The notes beneath the pieces were generated by a model, which had not been told where the DNA came from, did no database searches, and was given only the letters and a program-made list of their open reading frames with translations. From the NCBI GenBank assembly GCA_902788035.1, contig CADAIL010000009.1, forward strand, positions 44,228-108,227: a DNA stretch of 64,000 nucleotides, written 5' to 3'. The position numbers and the translations under genes are program-made. Shown here piece after piece: positions 19,675 through 28,752 of the stretch (positions are counted from its first letter, which is position 1; every line of letters starts with the position of its first letter). Source of the DNA: an uncultured Lachnospiraceae bacterium (GTDB lineage Bacteria; Bacillota; Clostridia; Lachnospirales; Lachnospiraceae).

Positions 19675-19833
19675 TTGATATCCCTCGCTTTTTGATGCCT
19701 GGACCTAAGCGGCCCGTTCATCTATTGTGTAATTAAGACCGGAAAGCTCATGCAAATGCTTCAATTGCCCTGCAAAAAAGCCTCCCTCCGGTCGAAAAGT
19801 CCGCGAATATGAACTCTCCTTATAACCGTAAAC

Positions 19834-19877
19834 AACTGTACAGGCTGACACTATATAAAATGTCAGCTTGTACAGTT
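19834..19877 (-). terminator. Strong hairpin between the BMP lipoprotein gene and the ATPase gene
   Basis: AACTGTACA and TGTACAGTT, with inner CTGACA/TGTCAG arms, form a long stem 37 bases after the lipoprotein stop. The T-run is short, so it may cause partial readthrough or protect the 3' end. That would give more binding protein than transporter, as in many such operons. Confidence 0.7.
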
Positions 19878-19913
19878 GCATGTTAACTTAAAGCAAATGC
19901 TCTGCCTATTTTA

Positions 19914-21197
19914 TTAGTTGAGCCATGTGATGCCGTCGATGTGAAGTCCGAAGTACGGTGCGGAACGAAGAGAGGACTCAACGAAGGCGCCGTCAACAAT
20001 TGCCTCACCGTTATCATTTACGAAGTCACCGTCAGCGTCAAGACCGAATGCGGATGTGACAACACCTGCGTCATCAACCACATAAGAGCCGTCTGTTGCC
20101 GGCTGGCATGTGAATGTAGCTGTGTCAAATACCTGGATGCTGCCGTCTGCAATGCCTGCCCATGCAGCGTCAACAGCTTCCTGTGTACCCTCAGCGCAAG
20201 CATCGCCGAGTTCGGAGATCATGACTGCGTCATCTGCATAACCTGCAGAGAAGTCAACCGGGACTTCCTCGCCGTTAATGAAGCAGGAAAGCATATGCTC
20301 ATACAGTACGGACCAGTTATTCTGAGCGGATGTCAGAGCTACGTCCGGGGCTACGGAACGCATATCAATATTGTAACCTACGCAGTAAACGTTCTGGCCT
20401 TTGTCATGAGCAGCCTGAACTGCGGACGGGGCGCCTGTGGAGTCTGCGTGCTGGGAAATAATGGAGCAGCCCTTGGACATAAGAGCTTCTGCGGCTGCGC
20501 CTTCAGCTGTCGGATCATACCAGGAGTTTGTGAACTGAACGTCCATATGAGCTTCCGGAACTACGGAGCGGACGCCGAGGAAGAATGCGGTCATACCGGA
20601 AACAACTTCCGCGTACGGATAAGCACCGACATAACCTACATACGGATCGAGAGACGGATCAGCAGCGACAAGCTCTGCAAGCTTCATGCCTGCGACAACG
20701 CCTGATACGTAACGGGACTCATATGTGTGCGGGAAAATGTTCTTGTAGTTGTCAAGGCCTGAAGAAGCAGCCATGTCGCCTGTGCAGGAAACAAATGTCA
20801 CGTCCGGATACTCGGTCGCAGCCTGCATCATGTAGCTCTGATGTCCGTAGGAATCGGAGAAAATGATGCTGCAACCTTCTTCTGCAAGGTCAACCGCGTT
20901 GTCATAGCAGCTCTCATCTTCCGGGATGTCCTTCTTGATGATGAGGTTCTTCTCGTCGATGCCGAGAGCCTTGATTGCTGCAGTACATCCGTCGATGTGA
21001 GAAGCGTCGTAACCGGAGTTCTCATCCTCGACGCAGATGAGGCCGACCTTGATGTCCGGGCCTGCTGCCTGTCCGTCAGCTGCAGAGACAACAGAATCAT
21101 CTGTAGCTGCCGGGCTGCTTGCTGCGGAACCGCCGCATGCAGCAAGGCTGAGTGCCATCATTGCTGACATAAGCACTGCAAATACCTTCTTTTTCAT
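19914..21197 (-). CDS. BMP family substrate-binding lipoprotein
   Basis: The 427-residue extracytoplasmic receptor for the ABC transporter encoded downstream has a signal peptide MKKKVFAVLMSAMMALSLAAC with lipobox SLAAC. The BMP/Med domain follows, with VGLICVEDENSGYDASH, IIFSDSYGHQS, YVGYVGAYPYAEV and QHADSTGAP. The ATG at 21197 sits behind AAAGGAGG; an upstream in-frame start adds a non-signal sequence. The expected ligand is a nucleoside or similar small molecule. It has a near-consensus promoter. Confidence 0.94.
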   Translation of the reverse strand: MKKKVFAVLMSAMMALSLAACGGSAASSPAATDDSVVSAADGQAAGPDIKVGLICVEDENSGYDASHIDGCTAAIKALGIDEKNLIIKKDIPEDESCYDNAVDLAEEGCSIIFSDSYGHQSYMMQAATEYPDVTFVSCTGDMAASSGLDNYKNIFPHTYESRYVSGVVAGMKLAELVAADPSLDPYVGYVGAYPYAEVVSGMTAFFLGVRSVVPEAHMDVQFTNSWYDPTAEGAAAEALMSKGCSIISQHADSTGAPSAVQAAHDKGQNVYCVGYNIDMRSVAPDVALTSAQNNWSVLYEHMLSCFINGEEVPVDFSAGYADDAVMISELGDACAEGTQEAVDAAWAGIADGSIQVFDTATFTCQPATDGSYVVDDAGVVTSAFGLDADGDFVNDNGEAIVDGAFVESSLRSAPYFGLHIDGITWLN

Positions 21198-21237
21198 AGT
21201 ATAAGTTCCTCCTTTAAGAAATAAAAAAGATAGCTGT

Positions 21238-21266
21238 ATTTTATAAACATCGACAAAGATTGTCAA
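21238..21266 (-). promoter_or_regulatory. Promoter of the BMP transporter operon
   Basis: On the minus strand, TTGACA (21266-21261) and TAAAAT (21243-21238) are separated by 17 bases. Confidence 0.8.
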
Positions 21267-21284
21267 TGTTCATACCAAAATTAA

Positions 21285-22502
21285 TCATTCCTGATGATAG
21301 TCTGAGAGGAATTCCTCAAGCTTGTCACATGCCTCAGCCAGCACTGAGCGCCTCGGCAGATAGACAACGCGGAAATGATCCGGTTCCGGCCAGTTGAATC
21401 CTGTGCCCTGTACGATCAGGACTCTTTCCTTGCGGAGCAGGTCATAGGCGAACTGCATATCATCGTGGATATTGAATCTTGCGATATCGATCTTCGGGAA
21501 GCAGTAGAACGCGGCTTTCGGCTTCTTGACAGAGATGCCGGGGATTGCATTGAGTCTCTCGTAGATAAAGTCTCTCTGTCTTGTGACACGGCCGGTCTCG
21601 TTAACATAGCCCTTTACGGACTGGTGGCCGCCGAGTGCTGTCTGAACGATTGACTGAGCCGGCACATTGGAGCAGAGTCTCATTGATGAGAGCATTTTGA
21701 TGCCTTCAATGTAATCCTTGGCAACATCCTTATTTCCGGAAAGAATCATCCAGCCGATGCGGAAGCCTGCGATCATATGAGACTTTGACAGTCCGGAGAA
21801 TGTAATGCAGAAAAGATCCGGGCAGAGCGAAGCGATGGAGATGTGCTCATTGCCATCCATCAGCAGTCTGTCATAGATCTCATCCGAGAAAATGATGAGC
21901 TGATGCTCTCTCGCGATCTTTACGATTCCTTCAAGGATCTCTTTCGGATACACGGCACCTGTAGGATTGTTGGGATTAATGACAACGATTGCCTTGGTTC
22001 TGTCCGTGATCTTGCTCTCGATATCCGCAAGGTCCGGGTTCCAGTCGCTCTCCTCATCACACAGATAATGAACGACGTTGCCGCCTGCCAGTGTTGCGCA
22101 GGCTGTCCAGAGCGGATAATCCGGTGCCGGGATGAGAATCTCATCTCCGTTCTCAAGCAGGGCTGAGAGACACAGGTTGATCAGTTCGGATACGCCGTTG
22201 CCGGTGTAAATATCAGACATGGCCAGATTCGGAATGTCTCTTGTCTGCGCGTACTGCATGATAGCTTTTCTGGCAGACCAGATACCTTTGGAATCAGAGT
22301 AGCCCTCGCTGTCGCGCAGGTTGCTCGCCATATCATAGATGACCTCCTCGGGAGCACGGAAGCCGAACGGAGCCGGGTTTCCGATATTGAGCTTCAGGAC
22401 CTCGATTCCCTTGGCTATCATGCGGTCCGCTTCTTCGACGACCGGTCCTCTGACATCATACAATACATTATCCAGTTTTGATGACTTCTTAAATTCACGC
22501 AT
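21285..22502 (-). CDS. Pyridoxal-phosphate aminotransferase, AlaT type
   Basis: The 405-residue class I/II aminotransferase is of the kind annotated as alanine transaminase. The fold-type I core is complete: NPNNPTGAVYPKE, FSDEIYDRL, and the PLP lysine in FSGLSKSHMIAGFRIGW at about residue 240. The C-terminal arginine motif is FRVVYLPR. The expected reaction is alanine + 2-oxoglutarate to pyruvate + glutamate. The ATG follows GGAGG. It lies beside the BMP operon, but the genes appear separate. Confidence 0.92.
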   Translation of the reverse strand: MREFKKSSKLDNVLYDVRGPVVEEADRMIAKGIEVLKLNIGNPAPFGFRAPEEVIYDMASNLRDSEGYSDSKGIWSARKAIMQYAQTRDIPNLAMSDIYTGNGVSELINLCLSALLENGDEILIPAPDYPLWTACATLAGGNVVHYLCDEESDWNPDLADIESKITDRTKAIVVINPNNPTGAVYPKEILEGIVKIAREHQLIIFSDEIYDRLLMDGNEHISIASLCPDLFCITFSGLSKSHMIAGFRIGWMILSGNKDVAKDYIEGIKMLSSMRLCSNVPAQSIVQTALGGHQSVKGYVNETGRVTRQRDFIYERLNAIPGISVKKPKAAFYCFPKIDIARFNIHDDMQFAYDLLRKERVLIVQGTGFNWPEPDHFRVVYLPRRSVLAEACDKLEEFLSDYHQE

Positions 22503-22613
22503 ATAAAACCTCCAAGATGACAGTCAGAGTCTGCATGGCACGCAGCCAGCTGCTTAGGATCCGGCTGTTTTGATTCAAAATCCGCGAAAACCGGGGACAG
22601 ATCCGTTGTCCCC

Positions 22614-22742
22614 GCTTCACCGAAAAAACGCATGGCTGCTATTCGCATTTTCAATGCGTCAACGCAAATAACATATCGCTGCTTTTCGTTTTGGCAATGT
22701 GTCAACGTAAAAAACGTATCACTGCTTATCGTTTTTGCACTG
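22614..22742. repeat. Three tandem 43-bp repeats
   Basis: Units begin at 22614, 22657 and 22700, each exactly 43 bases. The second and third share TGTCAACG/CGTCAACG, ATATC/GTATC, CTGCTT, TCGTTTT and a terminal TG. The first is more diverged. A partial fourth start, CGTCACCG, follows at 22743. The repeats lie in the probable 5' region of the aminotransferase gene. Confidence 0.75.
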
Positions 22743-22842
22743 CGTCACCGTGGTGAAGTCGCTGCGAAAGATTATAGCACCAATATGTATACTGTGTAAA
22801 TCACTAAAACTTAACACCCGGCAATACCGGTCATCACATGCT

Positions 22843-23040
22843 GCAGTTCAGACAGGCTGTATCATCATTTCGTTTCCGGCAGCAGAGCATTCATCTTCGT
22901 GAGAAAAACATTGCTGGTCCTTCACTGAGAGATCAGCAATGCATATGCATTGCTTAGCTCTCAGATAGGACCTGCGTTTTTCGATGAAGATGATGCTTCC
23001 GGCCGGATTCAGGAACTGCCTTACAGCCTGTCTGAACTGC
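22843..23040. repeat. Long palindromic element, copy 3 (perfect 19-bp ends)
   Basis: Its ends at 22843-22861 and 23022-23040 are exact inverted copies of 19 bases. The core hairpin differs from other copies in having AGCAATGCATATGCATTGCT at its centre, while the flanking TCATCTTCG / CGATGAAGATGATG and TGGTCC / GGACCT arms are kept. It ends 5 bases from the helicase stop codon. Confidence 0.9.
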
Positions 23041-23045
23041 TGCCA

Positions 23046-24902
23046 TCACTTTATGCCGTTGGCTTTTTCCATGTGGACCGTCAGGCCTCTTACCTTGGCA
23101 TTTTTCATTGCCCGCATTACTTTATCCGCGTTTTTCCGGTCGACGTCTACAAATGAATAGCTGTCGCAGATATCGATTGCCCCCACAAGCCGTCCGGAAA
23201 TACCTGATTCACCGGCAATGGCTCCGAGAATATCACCCGGTTTTACGTGCTGATTCTTCCCGATGTTAATGAAAAGTCGTACCATGTCGTCATCAGGATG
23301 GTCGGATTTCTCGCGGCGTTTTACGCGGAGTTTCTTTCCGTCCAGTTTTCTTCCTTTGCGGTCAAATGCCCCTCTTCCGCCCTGACCGCCGAAGCGCTCA
23401 CCGAGATCATCCAGCGACTTGGGAACTTTAAAGTCGGCGATATCGTCGATGCCGACGGAGTCGCCCATTTGCATATAGAGAAGCGCTGCGGCAATCTCCA
23501 TGGAAGAGACCTCATCCTCAAAAATACGCTTGTCAAGCAGCTCCATGATTCTCTCGAGGCCCTTTCCTTCACTGTCAATGACTTCCACAGCTTTATCAAG
23601 GATCTTCTCACCCTTGATCTCGGATATATCGCCGAGAGACGGTATCGCCTGCGGGATGATCTTTGTCTTGCAGTAGCGCTGGATTTCCCTCATCTTGTAG
23701 ACTTCGCGGCCGACGACAAGTGAGAATGCTTTGCCCTCCTTGCCGGCGCGTCCGGTCCTGCCGATGCGGTGGACGTAGTATTCGTCGTCCTGTGGTATAT
23801 CGTAATTGAAGACCGCGTCGACGTCATCGACGTCAATACCTCTTGCAACAACATCGGTGGCGACGAGAATTTCTGTCAGTTTCTTTCTGAAGCTTCCCAT
23901 CACCCGGTCGCGCTGAGCCTGTGAGAGGTCTCCGTGAAGACCTTCTGCGTAATAACCGCGTCCCTTCAGCTCGTCGACCAGCTCATCGACTTTTCGCTTT
24001 GTGTTGCAGAATACGACTGAGAGCTTCGGATCATAGAGATCGATCAGCCTGCAGAGAACTTCGGTCTTTTTGTTAGGCCTCACGTCGTAATAGTACTGCT
24101 TGATCTTCGGTACCGTGAGCTCTTTTCTTGCGATGCGTACGACTTCCGCGTCGGTCAGGAACTGCTCCGTGAGATCAATGATCTCTCTGGGCATCGTAGC
24201 TGAGAACATTACTGTCTGGCGCTCATCCGGCAGTTCCGAAAGAATAGTCTTCATGTCATCGATAAATCCCATATCGAGCATTTCATCTGCTTCGTCAAGA
24301 ACGCAGAATCTGACATTTTCAAATTTGACGGTACCGCGGCGCATATGGTCCATGACTCTGCCCGGAGTACCCACGATGACCTGTGTACCGTCCCGAAGGC
24401 CTCTGATCTGTTTTGAGATATCCTGTCCTCCGTAGACAGGCAGAATTTTAACCCCGTGCATATACTTTGCGTACTTGTGCAGTTCGTCTGACACCTGAAT
24501 GGCAAGTTCGCGGGTCGGGCAAAGGATAACTGCCTGAAGCTTCTTCATCTTCGAATCAATTCTCATAAGCAGAGGAAGGCCGAATGCAGCTGTCTTGCCG
24601 GTTCCCGTCTGTGCCTGGCCGATCATGTCACGGCCGGAAAGCTCGATCGGGATTGCTTTTTCCTGGATCGGAGTCGCGGAGTCAAAGCCCATATCCCCGA
24701 TTGCCCGAAGAAGTTTTTTATCCAATCCCATTCTCTCAAAGCTGCCCGGCTCCTCGATTGCTGCATCATCACTGACCGCCGCACTCTCCCCGCCGGCTTC
24801 TGCTATTTCCTCACAGGCTGCTGCGTTTTCCTCTCGAACTTCCGCAGTAGTATCATTTGCTGCATTTTCATTACCCATCATCTCAATAAATTCGTTTTCC
24901 AA
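23046..24902 (-). CDS. DEAD-box RNA helicase with DbpA-type RNA-binding domain
   Basis: The 618-residue ATP-dependent RNA helicase probably acts in ribosome assembly or RNA turnover. Motifs in order are Q motif FDSATPIQEKAIP, AQTGTGKT (I), PTRELA (Ia), TPGR (Ib), VLDEADEML (II), SATMP (III), and HRIGRTGRAGKEG (VI). A C-terminal DbpA RNA-binding domain (about 540-615) contains FINIGKNQHVKPGDILGAI. A disordered Glu/Ala-rich stretch of about 50 residues leads the protein. The start is TTG at 24902 behind AGAGGTG; ATGs at codons 8-9 lack an RBS. Confidence 0.94.
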   Translation of the reverse strand: MENEFIEMMGNENAANDTTAEVREENAAACEEIAEAGGESAAVSDDAAIEEPGSFERMGLDKKLLRAIGDMGFDSATPIQEKAIPIELSGRDMIGQAQTGTGKTAAFGLPLLMRIDSKMKKLQAVILCPTRELAIQVSDELHKYAKYMHGVKILPVYGGQDISKQIRGLRDGTQVIVGTPGRVMDHMRRGTVKFENVRFCVLDEADEMLDMGFIDDMKTILSELPDERQTVMFSATMPREIIDLTEQFLTDAEVVRIARKELTVPKIKQYYYDVRPNKKTEVLCRLIDLYDPKLSVVFCNTKRKVDELVDELKGRGYYAEGLHGDLSQAQRDRVMGSFRKKLTEILVATDVVARGIDVDDVDAVFNYDIPQDDEYYVHRIGRTGRAGKEGKAFSLVVGREVYKMREIQRYCKTKIIPQAIPSLGDISEIKGEKILDKAVEVIDSEGKGLERIMELLDKRIFEDEVSSMEIAAALLYMQMGDSVGIDDIADFKVPKSLDDLGERFGGQGGRGAFDRKGRKLDGKKLRVKRREKSDHPDDDMVRLFINIGKNQHVKPGDILGAIAGESGISGRLVGAIDICDSYSFVDVDRKNADKVMRAMKNAKVRGLTVHMEKANGIK

Positions 24903-25031
24903 ACATGCACCTCTAAAATTTCTGACAAGATCGCTCAGCTCTAAGCGGACTGTCCCACCGTAATTATACTTCTAAGCTGTGATTTTTAACTTAACCACGT
25001 TAGCGGGCAAATGTCAATAAGAAAAAGCCAC

Positions 25032-25060
25032 TTGTAAACTGGGACCCAAGTTGATAAGAT
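25032..25060 (+). promoter_or_regulatory. Promoter of the 25091 gene
   Basis: TTGTAA (25032-25037) and TAAGAT (25055-25060) are separated by 17 bases, upstream of the plus-strand gene. Confidence 0.65.
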
Positions 25061-25090
25061 AGAGTCAAATGAGTAAAGGATGGTGCTAAC

Positions 25091-25621
25091 ATGGCTGCAA
25101 GCGAATATCGTATCCGGGTAAAACGCGGACATCATGCCCGTCTCCGTTTCTGGTTCGATCCGATGAGCGATGATATCTGGAACGGCGATGCCGATCTGAT
25201 CATGGAGGATGAACTCTCCTGCGACAACATATGCACACACGAACTGTTCTTCCCGATAATCGAGCGATTCTTCCCGGGTGAGTTCCGCTGGAGAAACGAG
25301 CTGAATCTCATGCCGATGGAAGACGTGAAAGATATGATTGATGAGATCCGCGATCTGATCGATATCCTCGACGCCGGAGATATTAAGAATAAGCGTCTCA
25401 ATTACCTCCGCGAGGGCTATGCGGTAGACCTTCTGGTCCCGGAAGATGAATATATGGAGAACTATTACGGGCGTCCTCAGCGCATTCAGGTCCAGGGCGT
25501 CATCGACCATCTCTATGTCATCAGCGAGTTCTATCAGACGATTGCGGACTATCTCGACGAGATGGTGGACAAGTACGAGCCGAAGGGATTTAAGTATATA
25601 GCAATCTCCGCTCCGGTATAA
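25091..25621 (+). CDS. Hypothetical acidic protein
   Basis: The 176-residue soluble protein is not one I recognise. It is acidic in the middle (MPMEDVKDMIDEIRDLIDILDAGD) and rich in aromatic residues, with no signal peptide or membrane segment. The coding potential is strong: it has its own promoter, an AAAGGATG RBS, codon use like its neighbours, and a clean terminator right after the stop. It is one of only two plus-strand protein genes here and stands between two divergent or convergent minus-strand genes. Confidence 0.8.
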   Translation: MAASEYRIRVKRGHHARLRFWFDPMSDDIWNGDADLIMEDELSCDNICTHELFFPIIERFFPGEFRWRNELNLMPMEDVKDMIDEIRDLIDILDAGDIKNKRLNYLREGYAVDLLVPEDEYMENYYGRPQRIQVQGVIDHLYVISEFYQTIADYLDEMVDKYEPKGFKYIAISAPV

Positions 25622-25634
25622 CGCACAGGAATAT

Positions 25635-25680
25635 AAAAGCTGCGAAGAAATGGATCCGACATTTCTCCGCAGCTTTTTTT
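25635..25680 (+). terminator. Terminator after the 25091 gene
   Basis: AAAGCTGCG...AGAAAT pairs with ATTTCT...CGCAGCTTT and is followed by a T-run. It may also serve the convergent phosphoesterase gene. Confidence 0.85.
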
Positions 25681-25699
25681 CATTATTGATTTTAGCATG

Positions 25700-26479
25700 T
25701 CAGCCATGCACATAGAATTCTTTCAAATCATCCAGTCTCAGGCACCCGAGCATCGCATACCTCGACTCCCTTACGGCACACCCGCAGTCGATATCGATCA
25801 GGTGACCGTGACCTCCGTGCCAGATCCTGCACCGTCCGTCGGGTGCCGGATCCGTAAAGAGGGCTGTCGGTGTGTGGCCGAATATCATTTTCGTATTCTT
25901 CGGATACTTTATATAGAGCTCACTGTAATCCCTGTCCGCGAATTCCTTCGAATACCACCTCGGATACACGCGGTCCCAGACGACATGCTCTCTCTCCTTC
26001 AGACTGAGCTCGTTATATTTGAGAGGTGTGTCCACATACCTGTCGAGGTGTGTCGCGTGGCACAGGTAAAAATACCGGTCACCGACTTTGAGGTTCGGGA
26101 TGACTACATATGCATTTGCAATATAGCTTACGATCCTGCGCCGCTCTGTCCGGTCAAGTTTGACGAACTCACTCCAGGTCGTAAGTCCACCGTTATAGTA
26201 CCAGATCATCCATTCGCGGGTCGCGTAAAAGCTCTCTGAATCGGATACAAGGAGCGATCTCTTGTAGGCGTCCGTGAGGAACAGATCATGATTTCCGACC
26301 AGATATACTATATTCGGCTTATCCATGATGTACATGAATGTTTTGATACCGTCCGGTCCCCTGTCCGCAACATCGCCGAGAATATAAAGAGTATCGTTTT
26401 CGCTGAAATCGATTTTTTCAAGCATGCGCATAAAGAAATCATGGCGTCCGTGAAAATCAGACATGACATAAGTACTCAT
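25700..26479 (-). CDS. Metallophosphoesterase (PPP/ApaH-like serine-threonine phosphatase family)
   Basis: The 259-residue cytoplasmic phosphoesterase has the binuclear metal motifs in order: MSDFHGRHDFF, ILGDVADRGPDG, LVGNHDLF and a late FGHTPT. This fits the bacterial PPP-like group, which includes protein phosphatases and Ap4A hydrolases. The substrate cannot be told. AGGAG precedes the ATG. It is followed on the minus strand by a terminator shared with the convergent gene. Confidence 0.9.
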   Translation of the reverse strand: MSTYVMSDFHGRHDFFMRMLEKIDFSENDTLYILGDVADRGPDGIKTFMYIMDKPNIVYLVGNHDLFLTDAYKRSLLVSDSESFYATREWMIWYYNGGLTTWSEFVKLDRTERRRIVSYIANAYVVIPNLKVGDRYFYLCHATHLDRYVDTPLKYNELSLKEREHVVWDRVYPRWYSKEFADRDYSELYIKYPKNTKMIFGHTPTALFTDPAPDGRCRIWHGGHGHLIDIDCGCAVRESRYAMLGCLRLDDLKEFYVHG

Positions 26480-26537
26480 ATCAAACTCCTCATTCTCCCA
26501 AAATCAGTACCGCCGGTTCTGCCTCAGGTAAAATCGT

Positions 26538-27455
26538 TCAATCTTGCGGAATCACGCTTCCGTCCGGTATTCCCTCGGCATTCGGATCCCACGAATCAAC
26601 AAAGCCTTTTCTGATAGAATCATCAGCGTAAGTCACTTCTCCGTCACCATTAACTTTGAATGTATTAATGAAGCATCCCTCATAATTGATCCTGAGCATA
26701 TACAGATATTTGTCTCTGAACTCATCCGCTATCAGATCTCCCTTATTGTTCGGCTCATAAATAAATACATTGTAAGTTTGAACACCGAGTCTTGTGTCCG
26801 CCCAATAGTTCTGATAATTTGATGTCTTCAGCCAGCTGTTGTCGTTTTCTGTACTGCTGTAGCGGAGCTCGGTCAGGAGACCGTTACTGTAAGTTGTCCG
26901 GTCATGACTGTTCCTGTACATTTCGTACATTCCCTTCTCAAAAAACCTGAGAAGCAGTGTGTCAAAAACGAGTTCCTTACCTTCCTTCGGAGATTCCGTG
27001 ACATCATTTATATACTTGCACTCGACTACGACATTGTCTACCCATGCGCCCGGTATGAGAAGAGAAAAATATTTGTTCTTCAGCTTTCTTACTGAAATGT
27101 CTTCCACCGTAGAGTTATCGGGCAAATTCAGAAATCCCGAGTTATCTATAACCGCACTTGCCTCCGGAGAAAAATCTTCAAGCGCGGCGACCTGGGCAGG
27201 AATCGGCGTCGGCGTCGGATTAGGTTCCGGAACTGTCATGACATACTGCCTGTAAAGCCATATATTGGTGGAAGTCAGTTCACGCTCGCGGATGCCGGTC
27301 CGCTCGTAAACACGCGGCTGCTTTTCACTCTCAGCAGTCGGCTCTTCATCCGATAATAGCGCGGGTACCACACGGTTCACGATCAGATATCCGCTTCCCA
27401 CTCCGAGCATCAGCACAAGGACGCAGGCTGAAAGAACTGCAAATAATCTTTTCAT
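26538..27455 (-). CDS. Hypothetical membrane-anchored extracytoplasmic protein
   Basis: This 305-residue protein has an N-terminal hydrophobic segment (about residues 4-30) that could be an uncleaved signal anchor. A Pro/Thr spacer (PEPNPTPTPIPA at about 77-88) leads to a C-terminal domain of about 200 residues. The domain is rich in Tyr, Asn and Asp, with no motif I recognise (YFSLLIPGAWVDNVVVEC is the kind of stretch found in small surface beta proteins). An RBS GGAG precedes the ATG. It is transcribed toward the phosphoesterase gene (58-base gap). Confidence 0.75.
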   Translation of the reverse strand: MKRLFAVLSACVLVLMLGVGSGYLIVNRVVPALLSDEEPTAESEKQPRVYERTGIRERELTSTNIWLYRQYVMTVPEPNPTPTPIPAQVAALEDFSPEASAVIDNSGFLNLPDNSTVEDISVRKLKNKYFSLLIPGAWVDNVVVECKYINDVTESPKEGKELVFDTLLLRFFEKGMYEMYRNSHDRTTYSNGLLTELRYSSTENDNSWLKTSNYQNYWADTRLGVQTYNVFIYEPNNKGDLIADEFRDKYLYMLRINYEGCFINTFKVNGDGEVTYADDSIRKGFVDSWDPNAEGIPDGSVIPQD

Positions 27456-27512
27456 GCATAATCTCCATCAGATTTGTACGGTAATTGTAGCACAAAAAGA
27501 GCGCTGTGTCAC

Positions 27513-27959
27513 TTATCCATATATCCGCCTGCATCCCTTCGGATATGCCCCATACATGTGTCTGTATTCCCTCGGGCTCAGCCCGTAGACCTGCCGGAAA
27601 AGAGCGCTGAAATAGGATGTGTTCTTCATTCCGACTGCGCTGCATATCTCCTTTACGGATAAAGTCGTCTCCTCAAGATAACCGGCTGCCTTCTCCATCC
27701 TGCAGAGATTCTGAAAGTCACGAAGACGGAGGAGGCACCATTTGCGATACAATTTCTGAAGGTAGCCCGGAGACAGATTGCTTACTTCCGCAAGGATTTC
27801 CCAGGTCAGGTCATCCTCGCAGTGACAGATTACATATTCCTGCGCGATGAGTATTTCCTTTCTCACTGTCTCCCCCTCGATTCTTTTGATCCCGTAATAC
27901 GCTATTTCATCCATCGTGAGTTCAGTCCGGGATCTATGAGCAGGCTTTTTACTTTCCAT
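27513..27959 (-). CDS. AraC-family HTH protein, short form
   Basis: The 148-residue protein is almost only a double helix-turn-helix DNA-binding domain: LTWEILAEVSNLSPGYLQKLYR, then VKEICSAVGMKNTSYFSALFRQ and YGLSPREYRHMYG. The roughly 40-residue N-terminus is too small for a usual sensor domain. Its start overlaps the end of another AraC-type gene by 11 bases, so the two are probably made together and may act as a pair. The target is unknown. Confidence 0.85.
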   Translation of the reverse strand: MESKKPAHRSRTELTMDEIAYYGIKRIEGETVRKEILIAQEYVICHCEDDLTWEILAEVSNLSPGYLQKLYRKWCLLRLRDFQNLCRMEKAAGYLEETTLSVKEICSAVGMKNTSYFSALFRQVYGLSPREYRHMYGAYPKGCRRIYG

Positions 27960-28554
27960 CGGCTACCTTCATCCTTTCCGGCCATTTGTTCTTTATTGCA
28001 GAAGGCCTGTGGCTCACCCTGTATTCGACCGGCTTCATTCCAAAATGCTTGATAAAGAGTTTGGTGAAATATGTACTCTGGGGATAACCGACCTCCTCAG
28101 CTATATCCCGGATGATCCGATCCTCGGTAATCAGCATGTAAGCCGCTTTCTCCATCCTGATATGCTCAATGTAAGCGTGTATGGTAATTCCCTCGACCTG
28201 CTTGAAGAGATAACACAGGTAGGTCGTGGATAAACACGCCAGATTCGCGATCTTCTGCAGATTAATCTTTTCATTATAGTGGTTGCGTATGTACTTCTTG
28301 ATGAAGTCAAGGTCTTCCCTTGCATGACCTTTCGTGGGTGAAAATCTCTCTGCCTCCAGATCGAACTCAGATGCGGGGAACGCGTGTCTCACATCTGCGA
28401 TTAATATGTCGGCTCCCGTGCTTCTCGCTACAGACCTTGCCTCATCAAAATTTCTCACCCGCGTGAGATCCAGGTCTTCATTTGCTTCACTCAGTGTGTC
28501 TACGATTCCATTCATCAGTTTTTCCCTGCCGCCAACGACCAGGACTCTCTCCAT
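27949..28554 (-). CDS. AraC-family regulator with receiver-like N-terminus
   Basis: The 201-residue regulator begins with a short receiver-like stretch (RVLVVGGREKLMNGIVDTL, later GADILIADVRHA). The acidic pocket of a true response regulator is incomplete and the domain is shortened to about 65 residues. A C-terminal double HTH follows (INLQKIANLACLSTTYLCYLFK and DIAEEVGYPQSTYFTKLFIKHFG). It is likely a degenerate two-component output protein. No histidine kinase is nearby. Confidence 0.85.
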   Translation of the reverse strand: MERVLVVGGREKLMNGIVDTLSEANEDLDLTRVRNFDEARSVARSTGADILIADVRHAFPASEFDLEAERFSPTKGHAREDLDFIKKYIRNHYNEKINLQKIANLACLSTTYLCYLFKQVEGITIHAYIEHIRMEKAAYMLITEDRIIRDIAEEVGYPQSTYFTKLFIKHFGMKPVEYRVSHRPSAIKNKWPERMKVADGK

Positions 28555-28689
28555 AACCTTGCCCTCCCTCTACGGTCTCACTTTTTATCCGCAGATTACA
28601 ATAGCAAGCAGGCTCAGGATTTGTCTATGTATTGATTAAAATTATCCATATATTTGACAGCATTCATCATATATTTAATATTAATCCAC

Positions 28690-28749
28690 GAATCGGGGAC
28701 GGTTCCTTTTCTCGTGGAAATCCCACCTGAAAAGAACCGTCCCCGATTC
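28690..28749. repeat. GGGACGGTTC-type palindrome (REP-like)
   Basis: GAATCGGGGACGGTTC at 28690 is mirrored by GAACCGTCCCCGATTC ending at 28749, with CTTTTC/GAAAAG inner arms. This type of GGGACGGTTC palindrome recurs in many bacterial genomes. It lies 4 bases past the azlD stop and may serve as its transcript end. Confidence 0.75.
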
Positions 28750-28752
28750 ACT

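Larger units (their letters stand above)
22503..23045. other. Gap upstream of the aminotransferase
   Basis: The 543-base gap has no gene. In order it contains a GGGGACA/TGTCCCC hairpin at 22593-22613, a 43-bp triple tandem repeat at 22614-22742, an AT-rich stretch, and a long palindromic element at 22843-23040. Confidence 0.7.

Noticed and set aside
22614..22742. CRISPR array
   Set aside because: The 43-bp units are contiguous with no unique spacers, and no cas genes are present.
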